64,000 nucleotides of DNA from BOG-908 sp964242115 (lineage in GTDB: Bacteria; Pseudomonadota; Alphaproteobacteria; Acetobacterales; Acetobacteraceae): contig CAXSZX010000011.1 in the NCBI GenBank assembly GCA_964242115.1, forward strand, positions 68,354 to 132,353. Direction: 5' to 3'. A program made the translations under genes and the position numbers. The first letter of the stretch is position 1. The number at the start of each line of letters is the position of its first letter. The notes below the pieces were generated by a model, which had not been told where the DNA came from, did not search any database, and worked only from the letters and a program-made list of their open reading frames with translations. This document shows positions 51,209 to 59,601 of this stretch, piece after piece.

Positions 51209-51346
51209 AAAGCAAGACCTTCTTTTCTGAAGAAAAGAAGCAAAAGACTTTTGGTCCGGCTGTCGCGGAATGTCCCACACGGCGCACCCAAGGGGACAAA
51301 AGTTTTTTGGTTCTTTTTTTCAAAAAAGAACCGCTTGCTTCCTTGC
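51209..51346 (+). repeat. Intergenic palindromic element, copy 29 (forward, fills a convergent gap)
   Basis: It exactly occupies the 138 bases between the kdpC stop and the CoA-transferase stop. Type II left arm, CTGTCGCGGAATG core, perfect type I right arm. Confidence 0.95.
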
Positions 51347-52504
51347 CTACGTAAACTCCGCCAGCAACCTCTCCCGATCCCCATCCAGCGCCGGCGCCGG
51401 CGTGCGCACACCATCATCGTTGGCCGCGTGCGGGTGTATCTTCACCGGGTTGCCCACCATCCGCTCGCCACCCGCGTGCACCACCATGCGCCGCGCTTCC
51501 ACCTGCGGGTGGGCCAGCGCTTCGGCCACGTCGTTGATCGGCCCCGCCGGAATGCCCTGTGCCTCGAACAGCGCAAGCCAATGCTCGGCCGGGTGCGTGG
51601 CCAGCGCTGCTTCGATCATCTCCGACAATTCGGCCGCCACGCCGCGCCGGCTTTCGTTGCTGGCCATGCGCGGGTCCTCTGCCCAGCCGGGCTGGCCGAG
51701 TGCGGCGCACAGCTTGCGGAATAGCCCGTCGTTGCCGGCGGCGATCACGATCGGCTTGTCCTGCGTCTCGAAGATGGCGAACGGCGTGATGGTCGCGTGG
51801 CGCCCGCCCATCGGCCCGGGTACCACGCCGGTGCTGAAGTAGCGCATCGCCGGGTTCTCCATCAGGGAGAGCTGGCAATCCAGCATCGAGACGTCGACCT
51901 TCACCGCCTCGCCGGTCCGCTCGCGGTGGTACAGCGCCGAGGCGATGCCGAGTGCGGTGTAAATGCCCGCGCCCAGGTCACCGATCGAGACGCCGATCCG
52001 CGCCGGTGCCGCCCCTGGGTGGCCGGTGACCGACATGATGCCACCAAGCCCCTGCACGATCATGTCGTAGGCCGGCTTTTTCGACTCCGGCCCGGTATGG
52101 CCGAAGCCGGAGGCTGCCGCGTAGATCAGCCGCGGATGGCGCGCGTGCAGGACGTCCCAGCCTAGGTCCAGCTTCTCCATGGTGCCAGGGCGGAAGTTCT
52201 CCACCAGCACGTCGGCCCGGGCCAACAGGCGCTCAAGGATGGCCCGGTCGGCCGGCTGCTTGAGGTCGAGCGCGATCGACTCCTTGCCGCGGTTGATCGC
52301 GGCGAAATACTGTGACTCTCCGTCCTTGAACGGCCCGTAGGCGCGCGCGTCGTCGCCCTGCGGCGGCTCCACCTTGATGATGCGGGCGCCCAGTTCGTGC
52401 AGTAGCAACGTGCAGTATGGGCCTGCCAAGATGCGGGAGAGGTCGAGGATGACGGCGCCGGAGAGCGGGCCCGCGAGGAGACGGGGGTTGGGTTGGTCTG
52501 GCAC
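51347..52504 (-). CDS. Family III CoA-transferase (CaiB/BaiF)
   Basis: A 385-residue class III CoA-transferase. It has LDLSRILAGPYCTLLLHELGARIIKVEPPQGDDAR near the N-terminus, INRGKESIALDLK, ENFRPGTMEKLDLG, and the catalytic Asp region in VDVSMLDCQLSLMENPAMRY. GTG at 52504 is used: no closer ATG fits the conserved start. It is divergent from a malonyl-CoA decarboxylase gene and close to an MFS transporter, so malonate or another dicarboxylate may be the substrate (inference from neighbours). Confidence 0.86.
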   Translation of the reverse strand: MPDQPNPRLLAGPLSGAVILDLSRILAGPYCTLLLHELGARIIKVEPPQGDDARAYGPFKDGESQYFAAINRGKESIALDLKQPADRAILERLLARADVLVENFRPGTMEKLDLGWDVLHARHPRLIYAAASGFGHTGPESKKPAYDMIVQGLGGIMSVTGHPGAAPARIGVSIGDLGAGIYTALGIASALYHRERTGEAVKVDVSMLDCQLSLMENPAMRYFSTGVVPGPMGGRHATITPFAIFETQDKPIVIAAGNDGLFRKLCAALGQPGWAEDPRMASNESRRGVAAELSEMIEAALATHPAEHWLALFEAQGIPAGPINDVAEALAHPQVEARRMVVHAGGERMVGNPVKIHPHAANDDGVRTPAPALDGDRERLLAEFT

Positions 52505-52537
52505 GCTGGCGCTCCCTGGTTTTGGCAGGTTGAAGCA

Positions 52538-52603
52538 CGAGCGAAGGCAAGCGGTTCTTTTTTGAACAAAAGAACCAAAAAACTTTTGCTCTCGTCGGGG
52601 CGC
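52538..52603. repeat. Solo arm of the palindromic element, copy 30
   Basis: A single type I arm (GGTTCTTTTTTGAACAAAAGAACC with AAAAAACTTTTGCTC) and the beginning of a core, but no matching right arm. It lies in the divergent promoter region of the CoA-transferase and mcd genes. Confidence 0.85.
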
Positions 52604-52637
52604 TTTGGGGAGGCGTGTCGGTTCAGCTAGGAGATTT

Positions 52638-54035
52638 ATGATGGGACAGACCACCACGCAGCGCTCCTGGCTGGACCGGCTTTGGGCCGGTATCGCCGAG
52701 CAGGGGCTCACCTTCGCGCGCGTGCCGTCGGGCGACGTGGCGGGGCCGGCGCGCGCGCAGGCCCTGCTGCAGGCCCTGCTCTCCGAACGCGGCGAGGCGT
52801 CGGGTGCCGCCGTCTCACGCGAGCTAACCGCCTGCCTGCGCGGCCTGAGCCGGGACGAGCGCCTGGGCGTTCTGCGCACCATCAGCTGCGGCTTCGCGCC
52901 GGACGACTCCAAGCTCCATCAGGCGGCGCAAGCTTACCTCGAGGCGCCGGGCCCGGAGAGTGCGACCAGGCTGCACGCCGCCGCCGAGCCGCCGCGCCAG
53001 GAGCTGCTGCGCCGGATGAACATGGCCCCTGGTGGCACGGCGATGCTGCTGGACGTCCGCCGCGAGGTGCTGGCCGAATTGAAAGCCGACCCCGCGCTGC
53101 AGCCGCTGGACTACGACTTGCTGCATTTGTTCGCCAGCTGGTTCAACCGCGGCTTCCTGGAGCTGCGCCGTATCGATTGGCAGACACCGGCCGCGGTACT
53201 GGAGAAGCTGATCACCTACGAGGCGGTGCACGAGATCGAGGGCTGGACCGATTTGCGCCGGCGCCTGCTGCCGGACCGCCGCTGCTTCGCCTTCTTCCAC
53301 CAGGCGCTACCCAACGAGCCGTTGATCTTCGTCGAGGTTGCACTGACCGCGGGCCTGGCCAACGCCGTGCAGCCGTTGCTGGCCCCCCCCACCGACCCCG
53401 CCGGCCAGCCGCCTGCCGGTGCCGACACCGCCATCTTCTACTCCATCTCCAACTGCCAGGAGGGGCTGCGCGGCGTCAGCTTCGGCAACTTCCTCATCAA
53501 GCAGGTGGTCGAGGAGCTGAAGTCGGAACTGCCGAAGCTGAAGAACTTCGCCACCCTTTCGCCGGTGCCGGGCTTCGCTGCCTGGCTGCGCGGCCAGCTC
53601 GACGCGGAAGCGCCGCCGTTCACCGCCGAGGAGCTTGGCGCGCCCGCTGGCACGAAGCTGGCCGAGGCCTTCGAGCAGGCGACCGCGAGCCAGTGGTGGG
53701 AGGATGCCGCGCGCGCCAAGCAGCTGCGCACGCCGCTGCTGCGTGCCGCAGCCCTCTACCTGACGCGGGAGGCGACCGGCGGCGCCAGGATCGACCCTGT
53801 GGCGCGCTTTCATTTGGGCAACGGCGCGCGGCTGGAGCGGGTGCTCTGGCTCGGCAACACTTCTGCCCGTGGCCTGCGCGAGTCGCTCGGCGTGATGGTG
53901 AACTACCTGTACGACCCTGGCAGCATCGAGGCCAACCACGAGGCGTTCGTCAACACCGGACGCGTGGCACGCTCGGCGGAGGTGGACGCGCTTGCCAGCG
54001 CGCGCAGGCCGAAGCAGGCTGTGAAGGCAGCATAA
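52638..54035 (+). CDS. Malonyl-CoA decarboxylase
   Basis: A 465-residue enzyme that converts malonyl-CoA to acetyl-CoA. An N-terminal helical domain is followed by a GNAT-like catalytic domain. Visible family segments are RRMNMAPGGTAMLLDVRREVL, LLHLFASWFNRGFLELRRIDWQTPA, YEAVHEIEGWTDLRRRL, CFAFFHQALPNEPLIFVEVAL and YSISNCQEGLRGVSFGNFLIKQV, then LSPVPGFAAWL. The catalytic Ser and His are expected in the SxSNCQ and later segments. The TAGGAG ribosome binding site supports the ATG at 52638. An MFS transporter gene follows. Confidence 0.92.
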   Translation: MMGQTTTQRSWLDRLWAGIAEQGLTFARVPSGDVAGPARAQALLQALLSERGEASGAAVSRELTACLRGLSRDERLGVLRTISCGFAPDDSKLHQAAQAYLEAPGPESATRLHAAAEPPRQELLRRMNMAPGGTAMLLDVRREVLAELKADPALQPLDYDLLHLFASWFNRGFLELRRIDWQTPAAVLEKLITYEAVHEIEGWTDLRRRLLPDRRCFAFFHQALPNEPLIFVEVALTAGLANAVQPLLAPPTDPAGQPPAGADTAIFYSISNCQEGLRGVSFGNFLIKQVVEELKSELPKLKNFATLSPVPGFAAWLRGQLDAEAPPFTAEELGAPAGTKLAEAFEQATASQWWEDAARAKQLRTPLLRAAALYLTREATGGARIDPVARFHLGNGARLERVLWLGNTSARGLRESLGVMVNYLYDPGSIEANHEAFVNTGRVARSAEVDALASARRPKQAVKAA

Positions 54036-54177
54036 GCAAGCAACGCCTTCTTTTTCGAGAAAAAGAAGCAAAAAGCTTCTGCTTCCGCCGTCGCGGCTTT
54101 CTCCGGTGAGCGCGCGACAGCGGAGTCAAAAGTTTTTTGGTTCTTTTTTTTCGAAAAAGAACTGCTTTCTTGCCTGC
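54036..54177 (+). repeat. Intergenic palindromic element, copy 31 (forward)
   Basis: It begins at the base after the mcd stop. Type II left arm, CCGTCGCGGC core mirrored by GCGCGACAGCGG, type I right arm. It sits between mcd and the MFS gene. Confidence 0.92.
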
Positions 54178-54220
54178 CTAACGATGCCCGCGGCCAACGC
54201 GGTCTATGGGGGGAGAAACA

Positions 54221-55507
54221 GTGCACGGCATGCCAAACGGCCGGACGAAACTATCCGCACAGCAGATCACCGGTTTCTGGGCGGCTTGGGCCGGCTGGAT
54301 GCTCGACGGAATGGACAGCTTCATCTACGCGCTGGTGCTCGCGCCGGCGATGCGCGAGCTGCTGCCCAGGTCGGGCTACTCCGCAGCCCCCGCGGACGTG
54401 GCCTATGCCGGGTCCTTGTTGTTCGCGCTGTTCCTGATCGGCTGGGGGCTGTCCTTCATCTGGGGCCCGATCGCCGACCGGTTCGGCCGCACCCGCACGC
54501 TGGCCGGCACGGTGCTGATCTACTCGGTGTTTACCGGGGCGGCGTTCTTCGCGCAGAACGTGTGGGAGCTGGCGGCCTTCCGCTTCCTCGCCGGCATCGG
54601 CATCGGCGGCGAGTGGGCGATGGCCGGCACCTACGTCGCCGAGGCCTGGCCGGAGGACCGCCGGCGCCAGGGGGCGGGCTACCTGCAGACCGGCTACTAC
54701 GCAGGCTTCTTCGTGGCCGCCCTGTTGAACGCGACCGTAGGCGCGCGCTACGGCTGGCGGGCAATGTTCCTGTGCGGCCTGGCACCGGTGGTGGTCTCGC
54801 TGGTGACGTTGTTTCGTGTGGAGGAACCGGCGCGCTGGGAGGCTTCGCACGGGGCCTCGCCGCAACGCTCGCCATTGGCCGCCATCCTGTCGGGCGCGTT
54901 GCTGCGCCGGACGCTGGTCAACACCACGCTGGTGGCGGTCGCCATCGTAGGCCTGTGGGCCGGCGCGGTGTACGAGCCGACGGCGGTGATCTTCCTGGCC
55001 AAGCGCGCCGGGCAGTCGGCAGCCGAGGCGGGGCGCACCGCGTCCTACGCCACCGGGCTGCTCTCCGTGGGCACCATCCTGGGCTGCCTGGTGCTGCCCG
55101 GCATTGCCGAGCGCATTGGCCGGCGCTGGACCATGGCCGGCTACTTTGCCGGCATGGCGGTGACCATCGTGCTGAGCTTCGGCTGGGCGTTCTACCTGCC
55201 GGCGCAGACGGCGCTGCCGGCGTTCCTGGTGGTGCTGTTCTTCCTGGGCGTTTTTGGCGGAAACTTCGCGCTGTTCAGCCTGTGGCTGCCGGAACAATAC
55301 GCCACGCGCGTGCGGGCGACGGCGTTCGCGTTCTGCACGTCCATCGGGCGGTTCGTCGGCGCCGGGGTGAATTTCGCGCTGGCGGCGGGCGTGCAGCACA
55401 TGGGCACGCTGGGAGTGCCGGTGGCGCTGACGGCGGTGGCGTTCGGGCTGGGGCTGCTGGTGGTGCCGTTGGCGGTGGAGACCAAGGGGGAGGTGTTGCC
55501 GGGATGA
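54221..55507 (+). CDS. MFS transporter, aromatic acid/dicarboxylate:H+ symporter-like
   Basis: A 428-residue, 12-helix major facilitator. It starts with ITGFWAAWAGWMLDGMDSFIYALVLAP, whose GxxLDGxD pattern is typical of aromatic acid and sialate symporters, and has GPIADRFGRTRTL and RFLAGIGIGGEWAMAGTYVAEAWPEDRR signatures. The second half repeats this with ERIGRRWTMAGYFAG and LPEQYATRVRATAFAFC. The GTG at 54221, six bases after GGGGGGAG, is the best-supported start; an ATG at 54206 is an alternative. Given mcd and the CoA-transferase, a malonate or related dicarboxylate is likely. Confidence 0.86.
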   Translation: MHGMPNGRTKLSAQQITGFWAAWAGWMLDGMDSFIYALVLAPAMRELLPRSGYSAAPADVAYAGSLLFALFLIGWGLSFIWGPIADRFGRTRTLAGTVLIYSVFTGAAFFAQNVWELAAFRFLAGIGIGGEWAMAGTYVAEAWPEDRRRQGAGYLQTGYYAGFFVAALLNATVGARYGWRAMFLCGLAPVVVSLVTLFRVEEPARWEASHGASPQRSPLAAILSGALLRRTLVNTTLVAVAIVGLWAGAVYEPTAVIFLAKRAGQSAAEAGRTASYATGLLSVGTILGCLVLPGIAERIGRRWTMAGYFAGMAVTIVLSFGWAFYLPAQTALPAFLVVLFFLGVFGGNFALFSLWLPEQYATRVRATAFAFCTSIGRFVGAGVNFALAAGVQHMGTLGVPVALTAVAFGLGLLVVPLAVETKGEVLPG

Positions 55508-56065
55508 GGCGGGGCAGGAAGCAAGCGCTTCTCCGAGAAAAAGAAGCAAAAAGCTTTCGTCCTTGGCGCTGGGACAACGTCGCAGCTTGCGTCAGAGTGC
55601 TTGCCGCTGCCGGAGACGGGCACGAGCGAATGGCGACATTGCCGTTATGACCGAGGTGAAAGGACATAGCTCACCAACGCAGGCCCACAAGAAACAAAAT
55701 TTTTTGGTTTTTTCAAAAGAGAACCGCCTGCCTCGCCTTTGCTTCGCCCTCCGGGAGCATCAGGCTAAAAACCTGCCGAAGCTGCGGCTTTCCGATAATC
55801 CGGCAGGCCGGTCTTGAAGGTGGTCGGCCAGTTCGGCCCAAGGCTGGCTGTGTGCGCAGGCTGGTCGTTTCCCTGGGCCCGACACGCTGCCGCCGACCGG
55901 GATCACGACCCGACACAGGTTCCCACGCCACACAGCTGTGGCGGCAACGCAACATTGCCGGGAAATGCTCTGCATGGGGGCAACATCACGCGCAAACGCT
56001 GGTATGGAGTGCGCGTAGAGTAAGCGGCCGTGTGTGCTGCCGTCGCCGCCAGAGAGAGGTTGTCC
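55508..56065. other. Gap between the MFS gene and the OmpA-like gene
   Basis: About 560 bases with no convincing gene. The left part is an expanded palindromic element (copy 32). The right 330 bases carry the ompA-like promoter and leader; AGAGAGAGG before its ATG is the ribosome binding site. A frame with M at 55646 is repeat-derived. Confidence 0.7.
55516..55737 (+). repeat. Palindromic element, copy 32 (forward, expanded centre)
   Basis: The left arm is CGCTTCTCCGAGAAAAAGAAGC and the right arm GGTTTTTTCAAAAGAGAACC, separated by about 130 bases instead of the usual 40-60. The expansion holds no obvious gene; it may be an insertion or two fused copies. Confidence 0.75.
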
Positions 56066-57157
56066 ATGAAGTTTCGTGTTGCGTTGCTGGTCGCCAGCGT
56101 CCTTTCGGCTTCCACCGCCGCGCTCGCCCAGCCGGTGACCGGGCCCTATGTCAGCCTCGGTGCCGGCGGCGACTACATCATCGACCAGAGCATCAAGGGT
56201 AACCCGGGCACGCCTGGTCTCGATGGTCACCTCAGCAACAACGTGGGCGGCGTGGCCAGCGCCTCGGTCGGTTACGGCCTTGGCAACGGCTTCCGCTTCG
56301 AGCTTCAGGGCGACTGGAGCGGCACCCGTGAGGACCGCGGCATCAGCACCACCAGCAACTATCAGCAGCTGTACCACGGCTTCATCAACGGCATCTACGA
56401 CCTGGACGGCGCGCTGTTCGGCTTGCCGCAGCTGAACCCGTTCGTGGGCCTGGGCGCCGGCTACGGCCAGTCGCACTTCAGCAACCTCAACATCGAGGGC
56501 CACGACGCGATCGGCACGCCCACGCTGCTGCACACCACCGGCACCTACGGCAACTTCGCCGCCCAGGCGATCGTCGGCCTGTCGTTCGACATCCCGGCCG
56601 TCCCCGGCTTGGCGCTGACGGCCGAGTATCGCTTCAACGCCATGCCGTTCAACAACATCTACCGTGCCCAGTACAACGACGGCATCAACTCCCACGGGAC
56701 GAAACTGACCACCGACGGCGCTCTGAACAACGAGGCGCTGATCGGCGTGCGTTACGCGCTCTTCGCGGCGCCGCCGCCGCCGCCGCCTGCCGCCGCCCCT
56801 GCGGCCGTGCCGACGCCGCCGGAAGTGGCCAAGACCTACCTCGTGTTCTTCGACTGGGACCGCGCGGACCTCACCGCCCGCGCCCGCCAGATCGTTGCAC
56901 AGGCCGCCGCCGCCTCGATGCACACGCAGACCACCCGCATCGAAGTCAACGGCTACACCGACCTGTCCGGCACCGCGGCCTACAACCAGAGACTGTCCGT
57001 CCGCCGCGCCGAAAGCGTCGAGTCCGAACTGGTGCGCGACGGCGTCGGCCGCGGCGAGATCAGCATCCACGGCTACGGCGAGAGCAACCCGCTGGTGCAA
57101 ACCGCCAAGGGCGTGCGCGAGCCGCAGAACCGCCGCGTGGAAATCATCCTCCACTAG
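56066..57157 (+). CDS. OmpA family outer membrane protein
   Basis: A 363-residue outer membrane protein. The signal peptide is RVALLVASVLSASTAALAQ. An 8-stranded beta-barrel (about 25-235) contains GPYVSLGAGGDY, ASVGYGLGNGFRFELQGDW, NPFVGLGAGYGQSHF and ALTAEYRFN, like alphaproteobacterial Omp25/OmpA porins. A Pro/Ala linker (PPPPPPAAAP) leads to an OmpA C-terminal peptidoglycan-binding domain: VFFDWDRADLTARARQIV, EVNGYTDLSGTAAYNQRLSVRRAESV and RGEISIHGYGESNPLV, ending NRRVEIILH. It is monocistronic with a clear terminator. Confidence 0.92.
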   Translation: MKFRVALLVASVLSASTAALAQPVTGPYVSLGAGGDYIIDQSIKGNPGTPGLDGHLSNNVGGVASASVGYGLGNGFRFELQGDWSGTREDRGISTTSNYQQLYHGFINGIYDLDGALFGLPQLNPFVGLGAGYGQSHFSNLNIEGHDAIGTPTLLHTTGTYGNFAAQAIVGLSFDIPAVPGLALTAEYRFNAMPFNNIYRAQYNDGINSHGTKLTTDGALNNEALIGVRYALFAAPPPPPPAAAPAAVPTPPEVAKTYLVFFDWDRADLTARARQIVAQAAAASMHTQTTRIEVNGYTDLSGTAAYNQRLSVRRAESVESELVRDGVGRGEISIHGYGESNPLVQTAKGVREPQNRRVEIILH

Positions 57158-57194
57158 AAAATCGGCTGGCATCCGTCAGCCGACAGTCGTCAGG

Positions 57195-57228
57195 AGGGCC
57201 GGGGGGACAACCTTCCGGCCCTTTCTGT
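57195..57228 (+). terminator. Rho-independent terminator after the OmpA-like gene
   Basis: Stem AGGGCCGG / CCGGCCCT with a loop of GGGGACAACCTT, then TTCTGTT. A second hairpin, TCGGCTG / CAGCCGA at 57162-57183, precedes it. No palindromic element follows this gene. Confidence 0.8.
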
Positions 57229-57240
57229 TAGGTGGAGCGC

Positions 57241-57684
57241 ATGCAGACCAACATCCTCCACCGGCTGGAGCCGCTGCTGGCGCGGGTGCCCACAGAACGG
57301 CGGCTGCTCGCCGTGCAGTTCTTCCGCTTCGCGGTGATCGGCACTCTGGGCTTCGTGTGGGACACGCTGGTGGTCTACGCCCTGCGCGGCACGATGGGGC
57401 TGTACGCGGCGGGGATGGTCTCCTACGTCGTCGCCGGGTCGATGAACTGGCTGCTGAACCGGGTCTGGACCTATCGCCACCTCTCGCACGGGGCGATGCA
57501 CCGGCAGTTGATGATGTTCCTGCTGGCCAATTCCGTGGGGCTGGTGCTGAACCGCGGGCTCTATGTGGTGCTCGTCGCGACACAGCCGATCTGTCGTGCC
57601 TACCCGGTGCTGCCGGTGGCCGCGGGGGGGCTGGCGGGGATGTTTGTGAACTTCTTTCTCTCTAGGCGGCTGGTGTTTAGGTGA
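57241..57684 (+). CDS. GtrA family membrane protein
   Basis: A 147-residue, four-helix membrane protein of the GtrA family, thought to flip polyprenyl-linked sugars. It begins QFFRFAVIGTLGFVWDTLVVYAL (family start FxxVGxxxxxxD), continues AGMVSYVVAGSMNWLLNRVWTYRH with the conserved NRxW(T/F), and ends FVNFFLSRRLVF. A glycosyltransferase of the same pathway type follows, so the pair may modify a surface lipid or glycan. Confidence 0.88.
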   Translation: MQTNILHRLEPLLARVPTERRLLAVQFFRFAVIGTLGFVWDTLVVYALRGTMGLYAAGMVSYVVAGSMNWLLNRVWTYRHLSHGAMHRQLMMFLLANSVGLVLNRGLYVVLVATQPICRAYPVLPVAAGGLAGMFVNFFLSRRLVFR

Positions 57685-57686
57685 GG

Positions 57687-57826
57687 AAGGAAGCAAGCGG
57701 TTGTTTTTTGAAAAAAAGAACCAAAAAACTTTTGTCTCCTGGTTACTCGTCTGCGGGAGAGTCCGCGACAGCCGTGACAAAAGCTTTTTGCTTCTTTTTC
57801 GCGAAAAAGAAGGCCTTCCTTGCCTA
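57687..57826 (-). repeat. Intergenic palindromic element, copy 33 (reverse)
   Basis: It begins just after the gtrA stop. Left arm GGTTGTTTTTTGAAAAAAAGAACC, core TCCGCGACAGCCG, right arm TTCTTTTTCGCGAAAAAGAAGGCC. It ends at the next gene's TTG start, which has AGAAGG six bases ahead. Confidence 0.94.
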
Positions 57827-58734
57827 GTACTGCCGTCCTGATCCCCTGCTACAACGAGGAAGTGGCGATCCCCAACGTGGTCGCCGCCTTCCGCGCCGCC
57901 CTGCCGGACGCCATCGTCTACGTCTACGACAACAACTCCACCGACAACACCGCGCAGGCCGCGCGCGAAGCCGGCGCGGTCGTCGGCCACGAGCGGCTGC
58001 AGGGCAAGGGCCACGTGGTGCGCCGCATGTTCGCCGACGTGGACGCCGACATCTACGTGCTGGTGGACGGCGACGAGACCTACGACGCCACTGCGGCTCC
58101 CGCGATGATCGAGCTGCTGCGCCGCGACCGCCTCGACATGGTCACCGCTACCCGCGTCAGCGACGCCCAGGGGGCCTACCGCCGCGGCCACCGCGCCGGC
58201 AACACGCTGCTGACCGGCCTGGTGGCGAAGCTGTTCGGCGCGCGCGTCACCGACATGCTCTCCGGCTACCGCGTCTTTTCCCGCCGCTTCGTCAAATCGT
58301 TTCCGGCGCTGGCCGGCGGGTTCGAAACCGAAACGGAACTCACCGTGCACGCGCTGCAGCTCGCTTTGCCGTTGGGCGAGCTGGAAGCTGCCTACCGCGA
58401 ACGCCCGGTAGGATCAGCCTCCAAGCTGCACACCGTCACCGACGGACTGCGCATCCTGCGGCTGATCCTGATGCTGGTGAAGGACGAGCGGCCGCTGCCG
58501 TTCTTCTCGCTGTGCGGGACTGGGTTTTTCGTGCTCGGCATCGGGCTGGGCATACCCGTGGTGCTGGAGTTCTGGCGCATCGGCCTGGTGCCACGGCTGC
58601 CAACGGCGATCCTGGCGGCGATGCTCGTCGGGTTGTCGTTTCTCTCGTTTGCCTGCGGGCTGATGTTGGATTCGGTGGGGCGGGGGCGGCGGGAAATGAA
58701 GCGGTTGGCTTACCTCAGCATACCGATAAAATAA
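57820..58734 (+). CDS. Family 2 glycosyltransferase, polyprenyl-phosphate type
   Basis: A 304-residue GT2 enzyme: AVLIPCYNEEVAIPNVVAAF, YDNNSTDNTA, a DGDE (DxD-like) metal site in VLVDGDETYDA, and the GYRVFSRRFVKSFPALAGGFETETELTVHAL segment typical of dolichyl/bactoprenyl-phosphate glycosyltransferases. Two C-terminal hydrophobic helices (PFFSLCGTGFFVLGIGLGIPV, AAMLVGLSFLSFACGLML) anchor it. TTG at 57820 is the only fitting start and overlaps the palindromic element's end. It follows gtrA, the usual GtrA–GtrB-like pairing. Confidence 0.88.
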   Translation: MPSTAVLIPCYNEEVAIPNVVAAFRAALPDAIVYVYDNNSTDNTAQAAREAGAVVGHERLQGKGHVVRRMFADVDADIYVLVDGDETYDATAAPAMIELLRRDRLDMVTATRVSDAQGAYRRGHRAGNTLLTGLVAKLFGARVTDMLSGYRVFSRRFVKSFPALAGGFETETELTVHALQLALPLGELEAAYRERPVGSASKLHTVTDGLRILRLILMLVKDERPLPFFSLCGTGFFVLGIGLGIPVVLEFWRIGLVPRLPTAILAAMLVGLSFLSFACGLMLDSVGRGRREMKRLAYLSIPIK

Positions 58735-58852
58735 GCAAGCGGCTCTTTTTGAAAGAGAACCAGAAAACTTTGGGTCCCTTGCATGCGGTTGGGAAATGCC
58801 GCGATAGCAGGACCAGAAGTTTCTCGGAAAAGCAGGTCCTGGCTTCCTTGCC
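58735..58852 (-). repeat. Palindromic element, copy 34 (reverse, degenerate)
   Basis: Left arm GGCTCTTTTTGAAAGAGAACC, core TGCCGCGATAGCAGG, and a shortened right arm (CTCGGAAAAGCAGG) ending CTTCCTTGCC. It begins right after the glycosyltransferase stop. Confidence 0.75.
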
Positions 58853-58998
58853 GGTTTTGGATGATCAAGTCAGGGCCGCTGCTTTAAGATGTCGTGACAG
58901 CAACACATAGGTCTCCACCTGCGCCCAGCGGTCAGAACGGTTGCAGAAAGACCGTGGCCAGTGTAACGGTAACGTATCGTTTCTGGTAGGTCATAAAC

Positions 58999-59601
58999 AT
59001 GCGTCTTTACGGGCTGTTTTCTTTGGCAGCGCTCAGCTGTCTGTCCGCCTGCGCCACCATCATGTCGGGTTCCACGCAAAACGTCGCCGTGGACAGCGCG
59101 CCGGAAGGTGCGGACTGCCGCGTCCTGCAAGGCGGTCTGGCCGTGGGCGAAGTTTCCAGTACCCCGGGCTACGTGCACGTCCAGAAAAGCGGTGCGCCGC
59201 TGGAACTTGCCTGTTCCAAGCCCGGCTACAAGCCAGCCCGGAGTTACCGGGCGGCCGGCTTCAACGGCTGGGTAATCGGCAACGTGGTGGCCGGCGGCGT
59301 CATCGGCGTGGTTGTGGATCTCGCCTCCGGCGCGCTGCACAGCTACGACTCAGCAATGACAGTGGCACTCGGCGGCAACGGCATCTACCAGCCCAGCCTC
59401 GCCAGTTTCCCGTCCGGATATCGCGCGACCTACGCCGACAATACGGTCAACCAGGCCAGCGCGCAGAGTGTGGACAGCCAGCGCTTCTACGCCGCTACCG
59501 GCCAGGTGCTACCCGCGCAGCACGGGCTGATCCGCCTGCCGCCGGCGACTCCGGGCGGCGATTACACCTTCATCTGGCCGACCTCGTCCGATCAGCAGTA
59601 G
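58999..59601 (+). CDS. Lipoprotein of unknown function
   Basis: A 200-residue predicted lipoprotein. The N-terminus RLYGLFSLAALSCLSAC has a lipobox LSAC (15-18), with the lipidated Cys18. Mature sequence starts ATIMSGSTQNVAVDSAPEGADCRVLQ, a pattern seen in alphaproteobacterial lipoproteins that are often mislabelled as translation initiation factor 2. A Gly-rich hydrophobic segment (NVVAGGVIGVVVDLASGAL) lies in the middle. No reaction can be assigned. It converges with moaA. Confidence 0.8.
   Translation: MRLYGLFSLAALSCLSACATIMSGSTQNVAVDSAPEGADCRVLQGGLAVGEVSSTPGYVHVQKSGAPLELACSKPGYKPARSYRAAGFNGWVIGNVVAGGVIGVVVDLASGALHSYDSAMTVALGGNGIYQPSLASFPSGYRATYADNTVNQASAQSVDSQRFYAATGQVLPAQHGLIRLPPATPGGDYTFIWPTSSDQQ

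Noticed and set aside
55760..57172. 470-codon minus-strand frame opposite the ompA-like gene
   Set aside because: The plus strand has signal peptide, barrel and OmpA domain; the antisense frame shows only Val/Ala/His-rich filler.
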